Positions 63,659 to 64,000 of a stretch of 64,000 nt of DNA are shown in pieces. The number at the start of each line of letters is the position of its first letter. The stretch's first letter is position 1. The notes beneath the pieces were generated by a model that had not been told where the DNA came from, ran no database searches, and saw nothing but the letters and a program-made list of their open reading frames with translations. The DNA is taken from positions 1,240,001 through 1,304,000 of the forward strand of contig NZ_CP126741.1 in the NCBI RefSeq assembly GCF_030246905.1, in the 5' to 3' direction. This DNA is from Microbacterium sp. zg-Y818 (GTDB lineage: Bacteria; Actinomycetota; Actinomycetes; Actinomycetales; Microbacteriaceae). The position numbers were made by a program, and so were the translations under genes.

Positions 63659-64000
63659 ATGATGGATGCCGTGAAGCTCGCCGTGATCGGTGCCGTCCTC
63701 CTGCTGCTCGGCGGGGCCGCCGTCGCGCTCGGCGTGCTCCCGGTATCCGATGCGCTGGCGGTCGCGGACCGCGTCTGGCCCATCCTGCTGTTCGTCGTGG
63801 CGGTGACGATCGTGGCGGAGCTCGCCGCGTCGGCGGGCGTGTTCGACGTGGTGGCGGCGCGGCTCGCACGCCTCGCTCGCGGACGCACGATCGTGCTGTG
63901 GCTCGCCGTGGTCGGGCTCGCCGTCATCGTGACGGCCTTCCTCTCCCTCGATACGACGGCGGTGCTGCTCACCCCGGTCGTGGTGGCCGTCGCGCGGGCG
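63659..64000 (+). CDS. ArsB/SLC13-type membrane transporter, 5' part only
   Basis: The first 114 codons of a membrane protein that runs off the right edge. Three hydrophobic segments are visible (about residues 6-26, 42-60 and 78-95). FLSLDTTAVLLTPVVVAVA at the end is the sort of discontinuous-helix motif seen in ArsB, CitM and NhaD-like carriers of the ion-transporter superfamily. Substrate cannot be told from this part; arsenite, dicarboxylates or sodium are options. Starts at 63659, 63662 or the GTG at 63671 are all possible. Divergent from thrS. Confidence 0.75.
   Translation, partial: MMDAVKLAVIGAVLLLLGGAAVALGVLPVSDALAVADRVWPILLFVVAVTIVAELAASAGVFDVVAARLARLARGRTIVLWLAVVGLAVIVTAFLSLDTTAVLLTPVVVAVARA

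Overview
The window is high-GC DNA with the gene order of a Gram-positive actinobacterium. The gene set, the actinobacterial mIHF domain fused to guanylate kinase, the Rv1382-like and Rv2613c-like genes beside pyrC and thrS, and the many leaderless promoters fit Microbacteriaceae, most likely Microbacterium or a close relative (inference from content, not from a search). It is nearly all housekeeping chromosome. I see no insertion sequence, prophage, CRISPR array, rRNA or tRNA.

Layout. 1-8.9 kb (minus): 5' part of gltB, lgt, trpA-trpB-trpC, two small membrane proteins, then hisI-hisF-hisG-hisE. No trpE lies between hisI and the Trp-associated membrane protein. 8.9-15.5 kb (minus): rpe, rsmB, fmt, a PriA homologue that appears ATPase-dead, metK, rpoZ. 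15.7-25.3 kb (minus): one tightly overlapping pyrimidine operon, pyrR-pyrB-pyrC-(membrane protein)-carA-carB-pyrF, ending in an mIHF-guanylate kinase fusion. A clear PyrR-binding hairpin overlaps the pyrR ribosome binding site. 25.3-31.5 kb (minus): a metallo-beta-lactamase/Rieske protein, a SNF2 helicase, nusB, efp, aroQ. 31.7-40.6 kb (minus): a long overlapping run alaS-ruvX-mltG-aroE-aroC-aroK-aroB-GNAT, so tRNA charging, cell-wall trimming and the shikimate pathway look co-transcribed. 40.7-43.3 kb: a small membrane protein, rpsD, rarA. 43.4-46.1 kb (plus): a small membrane protein, a DUF349 protein and an AbiEi-like protein that converges on and overlaps rel. 46.1-56.5 kb (minus): rel, secF-secD-yajC, ruvB-ruvA, an inserted DUF222/HNH gene, ruvC, yebC. 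56.6-60.3 kb (plus): a pyridoxal-phosphate mini-locus of decarboxylase, MocR-type regulator and pdxY. 60.3-64 kb: a lipoprotein, a HIT-family Ap4A phosphorylase homologue, thrS with a candidate threonine-containing leader peptide, and the start of an ArsB/SLC13-type transporter.

Regulation. Several genes (hisE, rpe, aroQ, rarA, ruvA, ruvC, yebC and the thrS leader peptide) have a TANNNT-like -10 hexamer exactly 6-7 nt before the start codon, which is the leaderless-mRNA arrangement. The most distinctive control elements are the PyrR hairpin, the thrS leader, a palindrome before the MocR gene and a 10-bp inverted repeat around the ruvC promoter. A heptamer, GGATGCC/GGCATCC, looks strongly over-represented throughout.
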